In this document: positions 47,819 to 58,590 of the stretch, piece by piece
Position numbering within the stretch: position 1 is the first letter of the stretch
Layout of the letters: each line of letters begins with the position of its first letter
Source: Elephas maximus indicus
Lineage: Eukaryota; Chordata; Mammalia; Proboscidea; Elephantidae
Assembly: GCF_024166365.1 (NCBI RefSeq)
Contig: NC_064823.1
Coordinates: forward strand, 11,774,924 to 11,838,923
DNA: 64,000 bases
Reading direction: 5' to 3'
Translations under genes and position numbers: made by a program
The notes under the pieces: model-generated
Seen by the model: only the letters and a program-made list of their open reading frames with translations
The model's database searches: none
What the model was told of the DNA's origin: nothing

Positions 47819-48022
47819 GATCCCTGGTAGTGCAATGGTTAAGAGTTTGGTTGCTAACCAAAAGGTTGGCAGTTTGAGTCAAACCAGCAGCTCTCTGGAA
47901 GAAAAGGCTGGCGATCAGCTTCCGTAAATATTACAACCCAGAAAACCTTATGGGGCAGTTCTAATCTGCCACATGGGGTCACTATACGTCAGAATTGACA
48001 GCACCCTACGATAGCAATAAAA
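47819..48022 (+). mobile_element. AfroSINE (long form)
   Basis: GATCCCTGGTAGTGCAATGG, the inserted block GGCTGGCGATCAGCTTCCGT and the end AGCACCCTACGATAGCAATA are present. Confidence 0.93.
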
Positions 48023-48070
48023 CATAAAAAAAAATAATTGGAAGAGAAAAAGTTTGTCTGGAGATATTCA

Positions 48071-48238
48071 AGAAACCCTGGTAGCATAGTGTTTAAGAGC
48101 TATGGCTGTTAACCAAAAGGTCACCGGTTCGAATCTACCAGGCGCATCTCGGAAGTCGTATGGGGCAGTTCCACTCTGTCCTATAGGGTCACTAGGAGTC
48201 GGAATCAACTCAACGGCAATGGGTTTGGCTTGTTTGCT
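48071..48238 (+). mobile_element. AfroSINE with 12-bp TSD
   Basis: AGAAACCCTGGTAGCATAGT to GGCAATGGGTTTGGCTTG. TGGAGATATTCA lies on both sides (48059-48070 and 48239-48250). Its box GGTTCGAATC is intact, making it one of the less diverged copies. Confidence 0.95.
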
Positions 48239-48399
48239 TGGAGATATTCACAACTGCGTGTGTGCAGACATGTTTATAAATGAAAGCATAGGGATGGCAT
48301 TAAAAGAAAATCTGAGTATTTTAAAAACACACATTCATTCATGCATTCATTTTTAATATCATAATTATTTAGCATTTATAATATACCGCATATGGGTAG

Positions 48400-48570
48400 G
48401 AGCCCTGGTGGTGCAGTGGCTAAGAGTGCAGCTGCTAAACAAAAATTTGGCAGTTCGAATCCACCAGCCCCCCTCCTTGGAAACCATATGAAGCAGTTCT
48501 ACTCTATCCTATAGGGTCACTGTGAGTCAGAATCAACTGGATGGCAACGGGTTTGTCTGTCTGTTTGCTT
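48400..48570 (+). mobile_element. AfroSINE (short form)
   Basis: GGAGCCCTGGTGGTGCAGTG to ATGGCAACGGGTTTGTCTGT followed by a TCTG/GTTT-rich tail. Confidence 0.94.
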
Positions 48571-49845
48571 GTTTTGGATAGATGGGTAATGGGTCTAAGT
48601 ATGCCAAGGCAGTACTTGTATCACACAAAAAAAAGGTAGAGCAGAAGCAGATTTTAGCAAGGTTAATAAAGGGTGAAACAATATTTGCTAAGCATACTAT
48701 TTAACAATGACAATGTAAATTTTGCTTTTAGAGTATGAAAGTTTGGGTAACCACAGGTCTAATAATCAAAATAAAGTCAAGTTAATTTGATGTCATATTA
48801 AAATGGCACCTTAAATATTACAGAGACTTATACAGATAATAGGAATGTTGATAAAAAGAATTTAGAAAACTCTTCAACAAAGGGAATAAAAATTTCTTGG
48901 ATATTAACTAGTTCCAATGCACCCAAAGGCACAGAATTTAAATTATATAAGCCACAGAGAAGTATCGGTGTCCGAAGAAGTAAAAAGCAAATTCTGTCTA
49001 CATAAATTGCCAGAAATATGGATGTAAAATGAACAGTTCTGTTTCATATCCGGACCTCATAAGTAGTTTTACAGCCTTCACTTCAAGACTGATTAGTTGT
49101 GGTACATCATTAGCCAATAAATAAAGAAAAAACAAGATAATATCGTATCTCATGTATCTAGTCCTACAAGGAGATTCCAGTCAACTGCTCCATCAGTTAC
49201 CAGGAGTAATGACATGAATTGTGGATAAATTATCATTTTTCAAATAATCAGAACACTGACTTCTAACAGTAAATATATAGAAAATATGAACCGTTGGGTT
49301 TTTTGTGTTTGCTTTGTTCTATTTTTTTTTTTTTTCCATACTTTTTCCTGATCCTGAGTTGTTATTTGTCTCCTGCTCAGCAGGGTTGAAGTTAGTCACC
49401 TTTTTTTGTTTATTAGAGATCTAAGCTCAACTCCTAAGTAAAGAATTTAAAGGAAAAATAGTATGACTGGAAGGATTATAAGGCCAGAGTTTCATCACAG
49501 GAGCAAACTAAAAAAAGTAAGAAAATTAGTTTCAAGAATCTAGATGTTTTCTTATAAAGAAGAGTGGGAAAACCAAACAAAACAAAAAATCATCAAGAGG
49601 ACACTACAACAAAACAGTACAACTTGAAGAAAAATTGAACAGAAATTAGGAAAGAACATATATATATATATTATATATATATATATATGTGATGTGTATA
49701 CCTAAAGGCAGAAATGTTTAAAAGGTTCTGGTTCTGGACAAAAACACTTATTTGTGGATTTTAATATTTGACAAGGTGATGCTATATTTATGATACGAAA
49801 GAAATATATACAAATCCTAGAGCAGATACTGTACCTGTAAAAGTA
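48571..49845. other. Intronic sequence, AT microsatellite at its right end
   Basis: An (AT)n stretch lies at about 49660-49690. No gene or named repeat is recognised otherwise. Confidence 0.4.
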
Positions 49846-50046
49846 CCTATCTGTTCTGTTAATTCTGACTCATAGCAGCCCTGCAGGATAGAACAGAACT
49901 GCCCCAGAGGTTTCCAGGGCTGTAAGTCTTTAAGGAAGCAGATCACCTCATCTTTCTGCCACAGAACGGCTGGTGATTTTGAATCACCAACCTTTTAGTT
50001 AGCAGCCAAGCACTTAACCACTGCACCCACAAAAAAAAAAGGCTCC
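49846..50046 (-). mobile_element. AfroSINE (long form)
   Basis: It is antisense, with CCAGGGCTGTAAGTCTTTAA and CAGATCACCTCATCTTTCTG (long block). The head is interrupted by an A run at 50031-50040 before GGCTCC. Confidence 0.9.
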
Positions 50047-50058
50047 TTAAATACTACA

Positions 50059-50241
50059 TCAAAACCAAACCCACTGCTGCCGAGTAGGTTCCAGCTCAGG
50101 CGACCCGACAGGATTTCCAAGGCTGAAGTCTTTAGAGAAGCAGGCTGCCACGTCTTTCTCCCACAGAGCCTATGGCGGTTTCTAACTGCTCAACTTTGGG
50201 GTAGCAGTCTACTCTTTAACCACTGCGCCACCAGGGCTCCT
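50059..50241 (-). mobile_element. AfroSINE (long form), TSD with one mismatch
   Basis: It is antisense, from ACCAAACCCACTGCTGCCGA to GCGCCACCAGGGCTCC. TTAAATACTACA (50047-50058) and TTAAATACCACA (50243-50254) flank it. Confidence 0.92.
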
Positions 50242-50471
50242 TTAAATACCACACAGGGGTATGCAAATATGAGGGTAATGTGTACCAATAAGAAAATACT
50301 TTTATATTGAATTCTATATACGTTCTTAAACCACATTGTGGAGTTAATAATTCACAAAGGGCAGACTGAGATAATGAAGAGATTGGAAGAGATGCTACTA
50401 AACCTAACATGTTTTCCAATTCTAATCCGTACAAAAACTGGAAGAAATTAATGGAAAGTGCTCTGCAGAAA
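50242..50471. other. Short unassigned intronic gap
   Basis: No recognisable feature. Confidence 0.3.
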
Positions 50472-50682
50472 TAAAGTTGTTGTTAGTTGCACTCAGATTG
50501 ATCTGACTTATGGTGACCCCGTATATGCACAGTAGTATTTCCCCCTAAGGTTTTCAAGGCTGTGGCCATTAGGAAATGGATCAACAGGCCTGTCTTCCAA
50601 AGCACCTCCGGGTGGGTTCGAACTGCCAACCTTTAGGCCAGAAGTCCGGCACTTAACCGTTTGTGCCACCCAAGGACTTCCG
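50472..50682 (-). mobile_element. AfroSINE (long form, diverged)
   Basis: It is antisense. It starts GTTGTTGTTAGTTGCACTCA like an RTE tail, contains CAAGGCTGTGGCCATTAGGA, TTCGAACTGCC and ends TTGTGCCACCCAAGGAC. Confidence 0.88.
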
Positions 50683-51387
50683 TACAAAAAATATAGGTGC
50701 CTAAAAGATTCTTCCAAAATGAGGCTTACTGAGAACAGGTCTAGGCAAAGTGTTGTCAATATTTTAAATACAATGTTTCAAAGTTTTAACACATTTTCTT
50801 TTGTTAAAACATGGGTGAGCTGAGATGAAATTTCAAAGGGGCTCACAAGTTGGTGAGTATAAGGCAAGGTCAGGAGACAGTAGGGTAAATTTTTGGTATA
50901 TAAGGACGTGTAATCTAAATGTCGTCTGATAGGAAGACAGGAATGCAACACTACACTTTTCCCTAGATGGTCTACTCTGGTCTTTTGATTCTAGAAAAAA
51001 ATATGTGGATTTGGAAATCAAAAAATCCTTATGTTAATATATTTTTTCCACCTTATTCAATATAATTTACTTATGAATTTAAACAAATGATAGAAGGATT
51101 TTCACAACCATACTTAGATAAAATTTCATCGCTTATTTAGCTTACGATTGTCTTCTATTTTTAGGAAATGAACCTGCATATATTGACAAGAAAGCAACAA
51201 GGTTCCATGTAACAATCCTTGTTCCTTTAGCATGGTATTAATATAAGCTGTACTGAAAATGAACAATGCTCTAGGTTGATAAAGGGAATGCTGTACTTTA
51301 GAGACAATGTCAAAAATTTGAAGCCAAAATCATAAAAATAAGAATGATTAATGAGTATTGTTTTAACCACTGAGGTTCTTCTAAATT
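50683..51387. other. Intronic sequence, no identified element
   Basis: Nothing recognisable was seen. Confidence 0.35.
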
Positions 51388-51466
51388 ATGTTGTTGTTAG
51401 GTGCTGTCGAGTTGGATCCAAATCACAGTGACCCTATGTATAACAGAACAAAACACTGCCCGTGTT
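51388..51466 (-). mobile_element. RTE 3' tail fragment
   Basis: GTTGTTGTTAGGTGCTGTCG, then CACAGTGACCCTATGTATAA and CAGAACAAAACACTGCCC match the terminal ~75 bp of the RTE copy at 16371-16445, not the SINE body. Confidence 0.8.
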
Positions 51467-54386
51467 TAAACACGAAATTACAGCTTTTATCAATTACACT
51501 CTTGAACGTAGATTACTTTTATGTTTATTATTTGCTGATAATACCTAGAGTTTTTACACATAATTTATTGCCATTTGAAATGATGTCATTTGATAGATGG
51601 CTAAAATTTCTAAACAAATTCTTGAATTCTTTATGATAAAAATGAATGTTATTTTAAAACCTGAAAGAATGGGTTTTCTTGTGTTATTTTATTATCATTT
51701 AAAGTGTTAGAAGCAATTAATTCACTTTAATTCAAATGGCATTTTTTCTTTAATATTCTGAAAAAAGAAAAAAAACCCAAAGCAAAGCTAACGTTCATTA
51801 ACGTTTTAAGGTAACGATGTTAAATTAAAAGAAAAGCTAAATACTGTGTTTTGAGTATAGGTCCATATTTTATGTGTTTAAATCTTTCTTCAGTCTTCCT
51901 GTGTATACCTTTGCTGCCAATCAGAGTATTAGCAAGCATTAACACATTAAAGAATATTAGCAAGACATTAAAAACCAAAATGAGGGAAAGCATATTCATA
52001 AAGTGCTCATGATTAACTAATCAGCTATTGATAGATGTGTTCAAAATTACTCCTGACCAAAGAAAATGAGTTTTATTTTTTAAAGGCATCATGTATCCTC
52101 TTCATGAATCTTTTCTTGTATATATATTTAAAAAAGGGAAGAAGAAAAGGAGAAGATGGCATGACTGTATTGGTATTCTTCTAAAAATGTAAAGTACATT
52201 AACGTGTGAATGCATCTCATTTTGTGTAAAAGTTGGTTTCTTGCAGTTTTTAATTTTGATTTTAGCTATCAGAGGTACAGAAATGGAAAGTTCTTGAGTA
52301 TAAACAATGGTCTCATTTGTATTATTAAGCATAGCACCACTTCTCTGTCATCATTTTATAAATGACAGTGGCAGCCTCATTAGGCATTTTTAGATCTTTA
52401 TAAAAATAACTAAATATACAGCTACTTTTCTGAACATCAAAAGGTACACTATGTTCATTATAAAACTAAATTCGTGTTTAGCAAAAGAAAAACTGCTACC
52501 TCAATAATTACTTAAACATTCTGATTAAAAGCAAGTAATTAGTGTCAATTTTTACCTTCTTTAATTACGCAAGGGACATGCTTTTCAATTTAGATGATAA
52601 GAATATTTCCTTTTCTGATGTTAAATGATATATATATTAACAAATTCACCTTCTGAATTTGGGGATACAGTAGTCAGGAATAGTTTTGACTTATAGTTTG
52701 TAGTGTTAGATTAGCCATAAAATTGATTATGCCTTTTAAATCAGAATCATGATGCAATTTTGAAGATAATTGTGAGTCCAAGATGACATTAAACACTAGA
52801 AGTTAAAAATAAATGAATTGAGACATGATTAGAGTTTTATGAAATACTTAGGAGAGTATAAGCAAAAACAACCTAACAGCTATCTTTCTGCTAATTTTCC
52901 ATCTAGGTCACACTTCAACACAAACCCTAAGTGTTGAGCCCTGTGAACGGGCTAAAACAGATAAAGCTGAAAGAAAGCTTTGTTAAAAACTTATTTATTC
53001 TAACCATATATCTGGACGATATGCAAACAAATCTAAGGTTTCTTGGTAAAATAATAGATGTATTCACTGATATCTAGCAACACACGTAACTGTTATCAAC
53101 TTTATAATTCCTGAAATCAAACTTCTAAATGAGAACATTAGATCCTTAAGAAGTAGAGACACTTGGATTAAAATGTATGCATTCATATTTTTTAAGATTA
53201 AAATATTGTTTATGATTGTTAAAATTAAAAAGAAAAGTTAGTCAGTAAAGATAAGACATTTGCAGACATTTAAAATTTCAGTTCTATATGTAATTGTAAC
53301 TTCACCGAGATTAGTCCTAAATAACAATGAGGGTGAATTGATTTCTTTTTACTATATTAGAAGTAGATTTATCTGTTACGTATATTAATACTAAATATTT
53401 GTATTTACTTATAAGTACAAATTTTAATTACTCAGATTCATAGGTCATTTGACCTTTTCCCCCTAAATTATGGATAATGTAGCTCTATAATGTATATTCT
53501 TAGTTTAAGCAAAACAATAGTGAGAAAGCTCTGCCTAAATTTTGGAAATGTTTGGTTTTTGATAATAAAATAAAATTCAAGCATCCAGAATGCAATTTGA
53601 GAGGCAAAAACCACCTCATAGTTCTCATTTATTAAGAAAATTAGAATTTAGGCTATGTTAAATCACTGGTATATGTGGATGGATGTGTCTGCTAAACTTT
53701 AGAAATTTAGCATCTAAATTACATCTTAGTTATTATGTTTACGCATTTATTTTACGCATTTATTTTCATTAAGCAGGTGTGCTCTTTTATTTTATGACTT
53801 TAAAAAATAAAGCAAATAAAAAAAATCAGTGATTTATAGGAAAGCACAATTGTTGGTTTCTGAAGTCTAACAGTCATGGGCTCAATGCATTCAATTCATG
53901 CCTTTCCCATGATATAATCATAATAACTAAAATACATATTCCTTTAGTGTTTTTCTTTCTTTTTTCCTCTCACTTTAGCATCATAATAGAAATGATACAG
54001 CTATACATCTCATCTTTCTAGCTTATGGTCCCATGACTTTTTTGCATTAGAAGATGAAAGTAAGAAAAACCATGTACAAGGAGTTTGCTGTGTAAGATAA
54101 AAGTCATTATTTGTTTGAGTTGCTATGAGCTTAGTTTCTTCACATGTGGCTTGACCAAGACACTGAATTTTCAGTAGTATATATCAGCTAACTAAAAGGA
54201 AAAGATTCCTAGGTAGCAGAGCATAAATGGAAATAATTCCTTTACCAAGATCCTCAAAAAAATATATACTACAGAACTTCAAAGCATTTTTATTGTTCAC
54301 GGGGGTTGTAGAAAATAATCCACCAAGAGAATATGGTCCCAATATTGAAATAATTGACAACAATTATCCATATCTCTATCTTCCAG
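51467..54386. other. Intronic sequence, no identified element
   Basis: Nearly 3 kb without a SINE or a recognisable gene. Short T-rich and A-rich runs only. Confidence 0.4.
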
Positions 54387-54583
54387 CTGCCATTGAGTTG
54401 ATTCCGACTCATGGCAATCCCGTGTGTGTCAGGATAAAACTTTGCTCCACAGGGTTTTTCAATGGCTGATGTTTTGGAAGCAGATCACGAGGCCTTTCTT
54501 TCAAGTTACCTCTAGGTGGACTTGACCCTCCAGAATTATGGTTAGCAGCCGAGCATACTAACCCTTTGCACAATCCAGGAACT
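54387..54583 (-). mobile_element. AfroSINE (long form)
   Basis: It is antisense. GCTGCCATTGAGTTGATTCC, the long block GAAGCAGATCACGAGGCCTT and the decayed head CCCTTTGCACAATCCAGG are visible. Confidence 0.9.
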
Positions 54584-54596
54584 GTCTCCATGTTAG

Positions 54597-54797
54597 CACC
54601 CATTACACTGAGTGGATTCTAACGCATAGCAACCCTACAAGACAGAGCAGAACTATTCCATAGGCTTTCCAAGGCTGCAATGTTTATGGACACAGACTGC
54701 CACTTCTTCCTCCCGTCGAACCACTGGGTGCGTTCGAACTGCCAATCTTCCAGTTAGCGGCCAAGCACTTTAACCACTGCACCACCAGGGCCCCTTT
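54597..54797 (-). mobile_element. AfroSINE (long form), next to previous copy
   Basis: It is antisense. TGAGTGGATTCTAACGCATA to CTGCACCACCAGGGCCCC, separated from its neighbour by 13 bp. Sequence differences show independent insertions. Confidence 0.92.
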
Positions 54798-55320
54798 CTA
54801 TGTTAGAAGAACCTATTATTTTAAATAAATGAAGAGTATTCCTGTATGGATGCATTTCTGTCACTCAGATCCCGTAATTCTGATCAGGAACTTGCAGACA
54901 TAATGTATTACTAAATCATTTTAAATGGTCAAAATGATGTCTGTATTGTTTTCTGGGTTTTCTTAAGGTTTTAAATATGACTATGGTAAAAGCACGATTA
55001 GGCAATAATGCTGACATCAATTAAAAAAATACACATCTCAAGTAACTCAAGTATCAAGACATAAGTTCTTCTGCCTTAATTTAGCCCTCCAAAACACATA
55101 AAAATCACACAAGCAAGAGAGGTCAAATAAGGTATGAAGAGCATTTGGAAAACATTTTCTTCAACACAAGCAAAAATTATGTTCTATTGTTGCTAACGAT
55201 GATGACCTAACACACTAAAAACCTGTCCCACACTTAGGTGCTGCCTCAAGCCGAGTTACTTTTATCCATTCTTTCTGAAAACAATCTGAACTCTAGTTTT
55301 AGAAGAATGGAGTACTGAAC
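54798..55320. other. Intronic sequence next to the 306-nt exon
   Basis: No named repeat. It contains the intron 5' region (minus strand) downstream of the AATAAA at 55321. Confidence 0.4.
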
Positions 55321-55326
55321 TTTATT
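55321..55326 (-). promoter_or_regulatory. AATAAA hexamer 45 nt past the PCDH9 exon donor
   Basis: If the donor at 55370-55371 were not used, the frame would run 16 codons into the intron (SKYYTKCCIKVFPWRK) and stop at TAA (55322-55324). That stop lies inside a canonical AATAAA. A T-rich stretch follows some 45 nt later. This is a possible intronic polyadenylation signal; AATAAA is also frequent by chance in AT-rich introns. Confidence 0.3.
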
Positions 55327-55371
55327 TCCTCCAAGGGAACACTTTTATACAGCATTTTGTGTAATACTTAC

Positions 55372-55677
55372 TCAAATATGGTGGTTTATAAGGCGCTCGT
55401 GTATTAGACAGCAGTCCATCCAGATCTTTCCTCTCCAGAGTGCTGTGAAGGGCCTTCTCTTTGCCAAAGGTGGAAAAAGACCTCTCTGCCCCAGGCTGGG
55501 CTTCTGGAGTTTCAAACACCTCGGTGTCTGGAACAGAGTCCATGCCGGGAACATGCAGATTACTGCGGTAATCGGCAGCCTGACGTCCATCAGAAGGGAC
55601 AAACGAAGGCATCCAGCACCGATCTGAGTGGCCCAGCGCCTTACATTCCTCAGTGCAGTTGGAAAAGAGATCCATAC
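55372..55677 (-). CDS. PCDH9: PCDH9 internal coding exon, 306 nt (cytoplasmic domain)
   Basis: This exon encodes about 102 residues of protocadherin-9, a delta-1 protocadherin that mediates calcium-dependent homophilic adhesion at neuronal membranes. The part seen here is in the intracellular tail. The reading frame on the minus strand is open throughout. From the Met codon at 55673-55675 the peptide begins MDLFSNCTEECKALGHSDRC and continues WMP; the Cys-rich GHSDRCWMP stretch is a hallmark of delta-1 protocadherin tails, and the rest matches my memory of PCDH9 near its C terminus. Splice signals are good. The acceptor (AG at 55678-55679) follows a pyrimidine tract of about 16 nt. The donor is TTGA|GTAAGT with GT at 55370-55371. 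Both junctions are phase 1 and 306 is divisible by three, so skipping would keep frame. The Met is internal, not a start. The short terminal coding exon is not in the window. Confidence 0.93.
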   Translation of the reverse strand, partial: VWISFPTALRNVRRWATQIGAGCLRLSLLMDVRLPITAVICMFPAWTLFQTPRCLKLQKPSLGQRGLFPPLAKRRPFTALWRGKIWMDCCLIHERLINHHI

Positions 55678-55815
55678 CTTTTAGGAAAAAAAAGAAAGAA
55701 ACTCCAGATGCAGGCTTCAGCAACACGAGCAGTTGCTTAGAGATGAAAGATTACAGGTTGCATAAAGAGTGAAGGGTGAAGATGTCTTAGCCAGTCTTTC
55801 TTGGGTTAACATGAT

Positions 55816-55970
55816 AAACCGAAACCAAACCAAACCCACTGCCATTGAGTCAATTCCGACTCATAGCGACCCTATAGGTCAGGGTAGAACTTCCCCCTAG
55901 TGTTTCCAAGGAGGAGCTGGTAGGTTTGAACTGCCGACCTTTGGTTAGCAGCCAAATGCTTACCCACTGG
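55816..55970 (-). mobile_element. AfroSINE in the flank of the PCDH9 exon
   Basis: It is antisense to the window and therefore in sense orientation relative to PCDH9. ACCCACTGCCATTGAGTCAA to AATGCTTACCCACTGG; the extreme head is missing. It begins about 140 bp upstream of the exon acceptor. Confidence 0.9.
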
Positions 55971-56987
55971 AAGACAAAAATCTCTGGTTGTTTTGTTCAT
56001 CACTTTAAAAAAAGGCAAAAGGATCTGCGATGGTAAAGGTAAGAGTCCTCTGCCAAAGAGACAATGTTTTTAAACTACTCAAGGTTTTGAGAAGAAATGC
56101 TGGAGGTCAATTATTTAAATAACTAGGAAGTCATGAGCAGAAGAATGAACATCTTAAAAGGTCTCTTGTGAAGTTCATGACAGAGAAAAAGAAGTGTAAA
56201 ACACTTCTTTTGTAAACAATTCATAAACAGTAATTCATAATGATGATAAGTCATCTGACATTTTTTTTCTTAGAGTCAAAAATACGCCAAGCGCTAGCAA
56301 TGATATTTAGGTTATGAAATCTGGATGTGAAACATAAGTGAAACTCAACAGAACTACAGCATAAGCATTAATAAATCAGCAATTAATAAGAATGAAGTAA
56401 GATTCATGAGTAGACAACAGCAGGCTTTTCTAGATTCCTAGGAAATGGCTTCTTAAAGGGTATTTCTCAGTGACACTCTGATACTCCATACTATTACAAA
56501 CCGCTTTTTTTTTTTTTAAAATCATTTACCACCTTAATAAACCCAGAACAAACGACTGTAATTAGAGAAACCAAGGTAACCAAGTGTAGGGTGAATCAGC
56601 TGCAGATACTATTGACAAATGCCTTATTGCTTGCTCTATATTGGAAAACATTTGGCCCAGTCAACCCAGTACTGTTTGCTTACTAATCCTCTAATATCAA
56701 GATTACAAATGACAACTTCAAATTCTATTTCTTCCTTAGATTGACAAGACTACTAAACATTACCTGATTATGACACAAGAAAGCTCATTCAATTTCTTAA
56801 ATAAAGCGTAACAATTGCCGAGCACTATAAAGTACTGATATTCATTTTCATATTTAGCACTATGCAGAAAAGCAAGCACAAAAACAAAAGTAGCATTTTA
56901 ATGTTTTTCTAGATAAAGAAACATTTATTGAATATGTTTCAGAAAAGAAACAATTTGAAATAACTGAAGTATGATTAATCTGTACAG
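55971..56987. other. Intronic sequence, no identified element
   Basis: A T run at 56505-56517. Nothing else is recognised. Confidence 0.35.
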
Positions 56988-57138
56988 ACCGGTTGCCATC
57001 GAGTTGATTTTAACTAATCACGACCATATTGGAGAGAGTCAAACTGCCCCATAGGGTTTGCAAGGAGTGGCTGGTGGATTAGAACGGCAGACCTTTTGGT
57101 TGGCAGCCAAGCTCTTAACTATTGCTCCACCAGGGCCC
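56988..57138 (-). mobile_element. AfroSINE (short form)
   Basis: It is antisense. CCGGTTGCCATCGAGTTGAT to TGCTCCACCAGGGCCCC. TGTACAGA lies close to both ends (about 56980 and 57145), a probable target-site duplication. Confidence 0.92.
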
Positions 57139-57854
57139 CAGTTTGTACAGAAGAAACCCTCATGTCCACGTCTAGTGCGGAAATCTAGGTTTTATTTAAC
57201 AGAGTAAGATTTATTTAACGAGGATACTTGATATTTCTTTTATAGATATGAGAGCTGAGCTCTTGAGCAAGTTTTGATTTCCAAATTCTTACAGTATTCT
57301 GTCATATTCTGCATATATACGTTAATATCTGCATATATAAATAGAGAAAACAAGTTTTCAAAATTATGAACACTCTACACAAGTATTTTGGAATTAACGA
57401 GAGTTAATTTTTTTTTTTAATTAGGTAAATTTAAAGAAAATAGCACCAATCTTTTTATCATTTATTAATCTTTTTATAATGACTTTTTTATTTGAAATTA
57501 AACTGTATTAATGCCAAGCCTGACTTAGATTATAACATTCCATTGATAATTGCCATGCATAAGCCTGGAAATAAATTACTGATCAGTGAACTGTTGAGGA
57601 ATGTAGACGTGAGCTGAAGCTGGGATTAAGGAAATCAGACTGAAGATAGCATTTAAAACCTGTACATGTTTCACTAGACAAAGAGAAGCTCAGTCATTTA
57701 TCCTATTTTTGCAAGAAGATATTTAGAAAGTGAAAGCGAATGGAGAATGTCCCTGACACACATTTACGTACTAGATGAGGAGATATAAGAGCAGAGAGGA
57801 GATTTTCATTTTGACACACTGTACTTTTTACTCTAAAAGCTTCCTACTTAAAGT
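57139..57854. other. Intronic sequence, no identified element
   Basis: Nothing recognisable was seen; 57540-57640 has more mixed composition. Confidence 0.35.
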
Positions 57855-58012
57855 GTGGAAACCCTGGTGGCACAATGGTTAAGTGCTACAGCTGCTAACC
57901 GAAAGGTCGGCTGTTTGAGTCCACCAGGTGCTCCTTGGAAACTCTATGGGGCATTTCCACTCTGTCCTATATGGTCGCTATGAATCAGAATTGACATGAC
58001 AGCAACGGGTTA
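57855..58012 (+). mobile_element. AfroSINE (short form)
   Basis: GTGGAAACCCTGGTGGCACA to GACATGACAGCAACGGGTTA. The only plus-oriented copy in the PCDH9 intron at 55678-63963. Confidence 0.94.
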
Positions 58013-58550
58013 TTTATAATGTGATGGGAGGGTTGACAGATGCGATTTTCTTTAGTGGAAAATTTTTTATGAATGATTATTTGTTTTCAAACTAAAATTA
58101 AATTATATTAAAATTTAAGAGTCGATAGAATTCAAATATTAAGACAGAATTTTATTATTGACCCCTGCTAAAGATGGGTATGAATCTAAAATTTGGAATT
58201 AATACAATTTTCTTCGCATGATCGACAGTATTTTAAATATACCACATAAAACCATACAGTCTTTCACATCTTTTTCTGCACTATGTCCAAATACTCTTTG
58301 AATTTTTATATGTTAAGTTCTCACACCAAAAAATTTAATAAACTAGTATCTGAACATTAATATAAAGATGTTTGATTATGTTCGATGGTAGTTTCAGTAT
58401 AACTTGTTTTCACATATCACTTATACTCAGGGGTGCCCATTTCTTTCTCTTGCTAGTGTATAATTTTCTGCCATTCTTAATTACTAGAAGCTAGTTAAAA
58501 TTCCCTTAATATTGGTAACAGAGTTCTCATGAGTTGAGAATCTGTAGGAA

Positions 58551-58590
<40 letters not shown>

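Larger units (their letters stand above)
1..55371 (-). other. PCDH9: Part of the long PCDH9 intron downstream of the 306-nt exon
   Basis: No further exon with convincing splice sites and frame is visible below 55371, and the short final PCDH9 coding exon was not found. PCDH9 is known to be a very large gene with introns of hundreds of kilobases, so the whole left part of the window is most simply intronic. The individual repeats are listed separately. An unrecognised noncoding RNA or antisense gene cannot be excluded from sequence alone. Confidence 0.7.

Noticed and set aside
48071..48238. tRNA genes suggested by box A/B-like sequence in SINE heads
   Set aside because: No cloverleaf acceptor stem or anticodon arm is preserved; these are SINE internal promoters.
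55322..55726. A 134-codon open frame read as a stand-alone gene starting at the upstream Met
   Set aside because: Its first 17 codons lie in the polypyrimidine tract and intron and the last 16 lie past the donor. The splice sites define a 306-nt exon of PCDH9 instead.
58559..58587. (AT)n tract as an origin or cruciform element
   Set aside because: Ordinary dinucleotide microsatellite without other support.
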